32,821 nt of DNA, taken from the NCBI GenBank assembly GCA_001247695.2, contig LGRX02010128.1, positions 1 to 32,821 of the forward strand, given 5' to 3'. Positions 30,106-32,821 of this stretch are shown here, one piece after another. Within the stretch, counting starts at the first letter, position 1; each line of letters opens with the position of its first letter. The stretch comes from Cymbomonas tetramitiformis. Lineage: Eukaryota > Chlorophyta > Pyramimonadophyceae > Pyramimonadales > Pyramimonadaceae. A program made the position numbers and the translations under genes. A model generated the notes under the pieces. The model saw only the letters and a list, made by a program, of their open reading frames with translations. It was not told the origin of the DNA and made no database searches.

Positions 30106-31207
30106 GTAATACACTTTCCTTTGTTTAACTAACCCCCTTTGGACGAATTGCACTTCGTTTCCAAAGACCAGCCGAAAAGTCAAAAATGAAGATTTTCACA
30201 TGTTTCCGAGATCTTGGCTGAAAACCGAGAAGGCAATTAACACGGTCCCTCGGTTTTTCCTTTGAGGATTACCGTGAGGGTTAGCGCACTTTTTCCAAAT
30301 ATTGCGCGCAAAAATACGGCCGACTTACGTTCTGACTACTTGCACCGATGGCACTGGACCGGAGCAGCAGCCGTCACGACAAGATTAGACCAATTTTGAC
30401 AGATTTGTGCTTCCCAACGGTCATATTGAGTATGACACCGAGATTTGCTTTCCCAACTCGACAGTTGTGCTTTGCTGAGGTTGTGACTCTTCAAAATATT
30501 TTCAGCAACGGAGTTCTGGTAGAATAGCAACTTTTTCGTCGAGCACAAACGGGATTTTCCAAACACGGGACAATTTTGGCCAAATTAGAGCTCCAACGGT
30601 CATATTTCCGTACTTATGACCGAGTCAGGAGATTCAAAACTGCAAGTGTCGGCAGACCACCTCACGTCACGAGACCAACTCTCCCAACCAACTCCGGTGT
30701 TCGAAGAGGTAGGATAGACGCTAGAGAAGGGTCCGAAGAAAAAAAAAACGTACTCGTCAATTTGCCAATTTTTACTCATTTTGAGCCCCGGAGCAAAAAG
30801 CTTAAGTATGGGACCCACGAGGCGCTCCGTTTTGCCCCTCTACCCAGCTATTTTCTCACTTACGACTACCTAGAACCCCAAGGACAGTTGAAAAAAGCCT
30901 TCTGAGAATTTTTTCCGGACGAGTACTTTTACATTGCGAACATCTGGCCGTCAGCTGACTGTCATAGGTCATAATATGAACATTATGACCGTTTTATGAC
31001 CTTTTTCGACCGGTATGACCGTTTTTGACCTCTTTCGACTGTTTTTCTCACTTTTCCAAATGCATACCACTCTAACCAACGCTTTGTCTTCTTCCTCACC
31101 ATCTTCCACTGCACTGACAAAGCCCGAGTAGCACGAGAGGACGCTGGACTGACGGTCAATGGGGCCGTATGAGCAGACTTGCGCTACTCAACACCTCCTT
31201 TTTCACC
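30106..31207. other. Unassigned, with recurring TATGACCGTTTT motifs
   Basis: AACGGTCATATT occurs at about 30417 and 30596. GACCGTTTT-type motifs cluster at 30985-31045. Frames on both strands (30576-30905 plus, 30336-30566 minus) overlap and carry no motif. This may be decayed mobile DNA. No RNA gene is evident. Confidence 0.35.
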
Positions 31208-31777
31208 ATGACCGACCGTCAATCAAACCGGGCAACCAGGAGCGCACGAGCTCGCCGTCCAGTCCGCCGAGAAGGACAGCCAGCCATTCCTGAACAGCAA
31301 GGAGCACTGCCGCTGCCTGCTGTCCCTGTGCTCCGGACTGCAACGAGCGCTCCGAGCTCGGCCGTCTCGGCCGTCGCCTCGCTGCTCCGCTCTGCCGACG
31401 CTGCGCCCGATCGACCACCGTCACCGCTTGAGCAGCGCTTGGACTCGCAACTGTCGATCCAGGCCACGGAGTTCCAGCCTCAGCAGGAGAACCTTGAGCC
31501 TCTCACGACGCCAATGCTGGACCACGCTGAGCTGGTACGTGGGGAGGGTACCCCGTTTGACGCTGTGACCACCGTTAACCGCCAGCCGCCAACCACCGTG
31601 AGAAGGGCGCGTGAAGCAGGCGCTCGCCTCCTGCCGATACCCAGGATGCAGCCTGGAGCGGTGTTCATGCAGGAAACCCCGATCCGACGAGGGGTGTTCG
31701 TCGCTGTCACCCCAGCGCGTTCTGCCAGCGTGGCAAGTGAGGCGACTCCTCACACATGGTCGGGCCCTACCAAATAG
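31208..31777 (+). CDS. Disordered N-terminal ORF cut by a transposon end
   Basis: ATG at 31208 in a good context (CACCATGAC) begins MTDRQSNRATRSARARRPVR. An in-frame ATG at 31169 is possible but less convincing. About 190 codons follow, rich in Ala, Pro, Arg and Gln (LLRSADAAPDRPPSPLEQRL), with strong GC at third positions. The CCCTAC terminus of the next element begins at 31765, so the last codons (PTK and the TAG) belong to the element and the original C-terminus is lost from view. The composition suits a Gag-like or regulatory N-terminal region, but no domain is recognised. Confidence 0.45.
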   Translation: MTDRQSNRATRSARARRPVRREGQPAIPEQQGALPLPAVPVLRTATSAPSSAVSAVASLLRSADAAPDRPPSPLEQRLDSQLSIQATEFQPQQENLEPLTTPMLDHAELVRGEGTPFDAVTTVNRQPPTTVRRAREAGARLLPIPRMQPGAVFMQETPIRRGVFVAVTPARSASVASEATPHTWSGPTK

Positions 31778-32821
31778 GGACGGGTCCATGTGATTCAAAA
31801 ATCACATGGACCCCACATGGACCTCACGTGGACCCACGTGGACTTGGAATGGACCTCACATGCCCCAAATGGTCAGACATTTCTCCCTAGGGGTCCATGT
31901 GGGGTCCATTAAAGGTCCATGTGGGGTCCATGCGGTTTTCAGTCACATGGACCTCACATGGACCATCCCTACGGGTCCATGTGGGGTCCATGTGATACCC
32001 CTCAGTGTGTACGTAGCACATGGACCCCACATGGACCGGTGAGGACCACATGGGTCCCATGGTCAGACATTCCTACGGGTCCATGCGACGCATGGACCCC
32101 GCATGGACCCCGCATGGACCCATAGGTATAATCGCATGGACTTCACGGGAACCACTCGGTTATCATCACATGGACCCCACATGGACCGGTAAGGGCCACA
32201 TGGGTCCCATGGTCAGACATTCCTACGGGTCCATGCGACGCATGGACCTCGCATGGACCCGTAGGGAAAGCATCACATGGACCCAGCATGGACCCCGCCC
32301 GTTTGGGCGCTCGCACGATTGGTCCATATGATTACTCAGCAGGTCCATGTGGTGTTTAAGCGGGTCCAAGCGACAATTTAGTAGGTCCGTGCGAGTATTA
32401 AGCGGGTCCGTGTGATTAGTCAGCGGGTCCATGTGAGTATTAAGCTGAGTCCATGCGATTATTAAGCGGTTCCGTATGATGGTCTTGCGGGTCCATGTGG
32501 TGTTTAAGCAGGTCCAAGCGGTAATTTAGCAGGTCCGTGCGAGTATTAAGCGGGTCCAAATGACTATTATATAGGTCCATAGGGTTATTTAACGGGTCCA
32601 TGTGGATATTCGGCGGGTCCACGCGATTATTAAGCGGTTCCGTATGATGGTCTTGCGGGTCCATGCTGTTATCAAGCAGGTCCATTTGATTATTAAGCGG
32701 GTCCGTGTGCTTACCTATCGGGTCCATGCGGTTATTGAGCGGGTCCATACGATTATAATGTAGGTCCACGCATGGTTATTCGGCGGGTCCGTGTGATTAT
32801 TTTGTGGGTCCATATGATTAT
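31765..32821 (+). mobile_element. Left end and subterminal array of a third CACTA-like element
   Basis: CCCTACCAAATAGGGACGGG at 31765 starts an array of GGTCCATG/CATGGACC units that runs to the window edge. Between 31800 and 32330 both orientations alternate (for example CACATGGACCCCACATGG and GGTCCATGTGGGGTCCAT). From 32325 one orientation dominates as a unit of about 21 bp, GGTCCATGTG plus ATTATTAAGCGG. The terminus resembles those at 22418 and 24944, but the repeat core differs. The right end lies outside the window, so the assignment is provisional. Confidence 0.55.

Noticed and set aside
31806..32769. Several 60-109-codon ORFs on both strands reading MDP, TWT and GPH-type repeats
   Set aside because: They are translations of the GGTCCATG/CATGGACC tandem repeats, open on both strands because the unit lacks stops.

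Overview
The window reads as nuclear DNA of a flagellated eukaryote, probably a protist or alga. Two long genes are cut by short GT-AG introns whose phases all agree, AATAAA signals follow some genes, and much of the rest is satellite, minisatellite and transposon sequence. I cannot name the species. No prokaryotic operon, rRNA or CRISPR array is visible.

Layout. 1-1105 is a degenerate minisatellite of about 28 bp. 2918-6340 is a satellite of seven 490-665 bp units. 6808-9058 holds four units of a second, 561-bp satellite, followed by a TG microsatellite and a diverged 140-bp duplication (to 9620). 9.6-20.3 kb is the gene-bearing core: an unidentified minus-strand ORF with a frame break (10012-10693); a ten-exon minus-strand gene (14723-11585) for a 458-residue protein with a GIPGYAGYIP motif of the kind seen in ciliary microtubule-associated proteins; a 1.5-kb intergenic stretch with a foldback MITE and two perfect hairpins; and a divergent six-exon plus-strand gene (16294-19191) for a 712-residue, probably N-myristoylated EF-hand/coiled-coil protein. 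A frame-broken methyltransferase fragment (19954-20306) with a duplicated 3' tail follows.

From 20.6 kb onward the sequence is mostly repeats, orphan exons and mobile elements. The best-defined element is a 4,025-bp CACTA-type (EnSpm-like) DNA transposon at 24944-28968. It has 61-bp terminal inverted repeats starting CCCTACAAAT, a TGT target-site duplication, dense GGTACC/ACCGCGGT subterminal repeats, a DUF4216-like exon, a tRNA-like sequence and a three-tier hairpin. It interrupts an open frame whose right part carries RNA-polymerase-II-CTD-like YSPTSPP heptads and SUMO-type motifs. Two more CCCTAC ends (22418 and 31765) head repeat arrays with different core motifs, so the window seems to sample three related element families. 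The last one truncates the ORF at 31208-31764.

How the genes relate. The EF-hand gene and the GYAGYIP gene are transcribed divergently and both could serve a flagellum or cortical cytoskeleton, but that link is inference. The exon models come from reading splice sites and phases by eye and have no transcript support.
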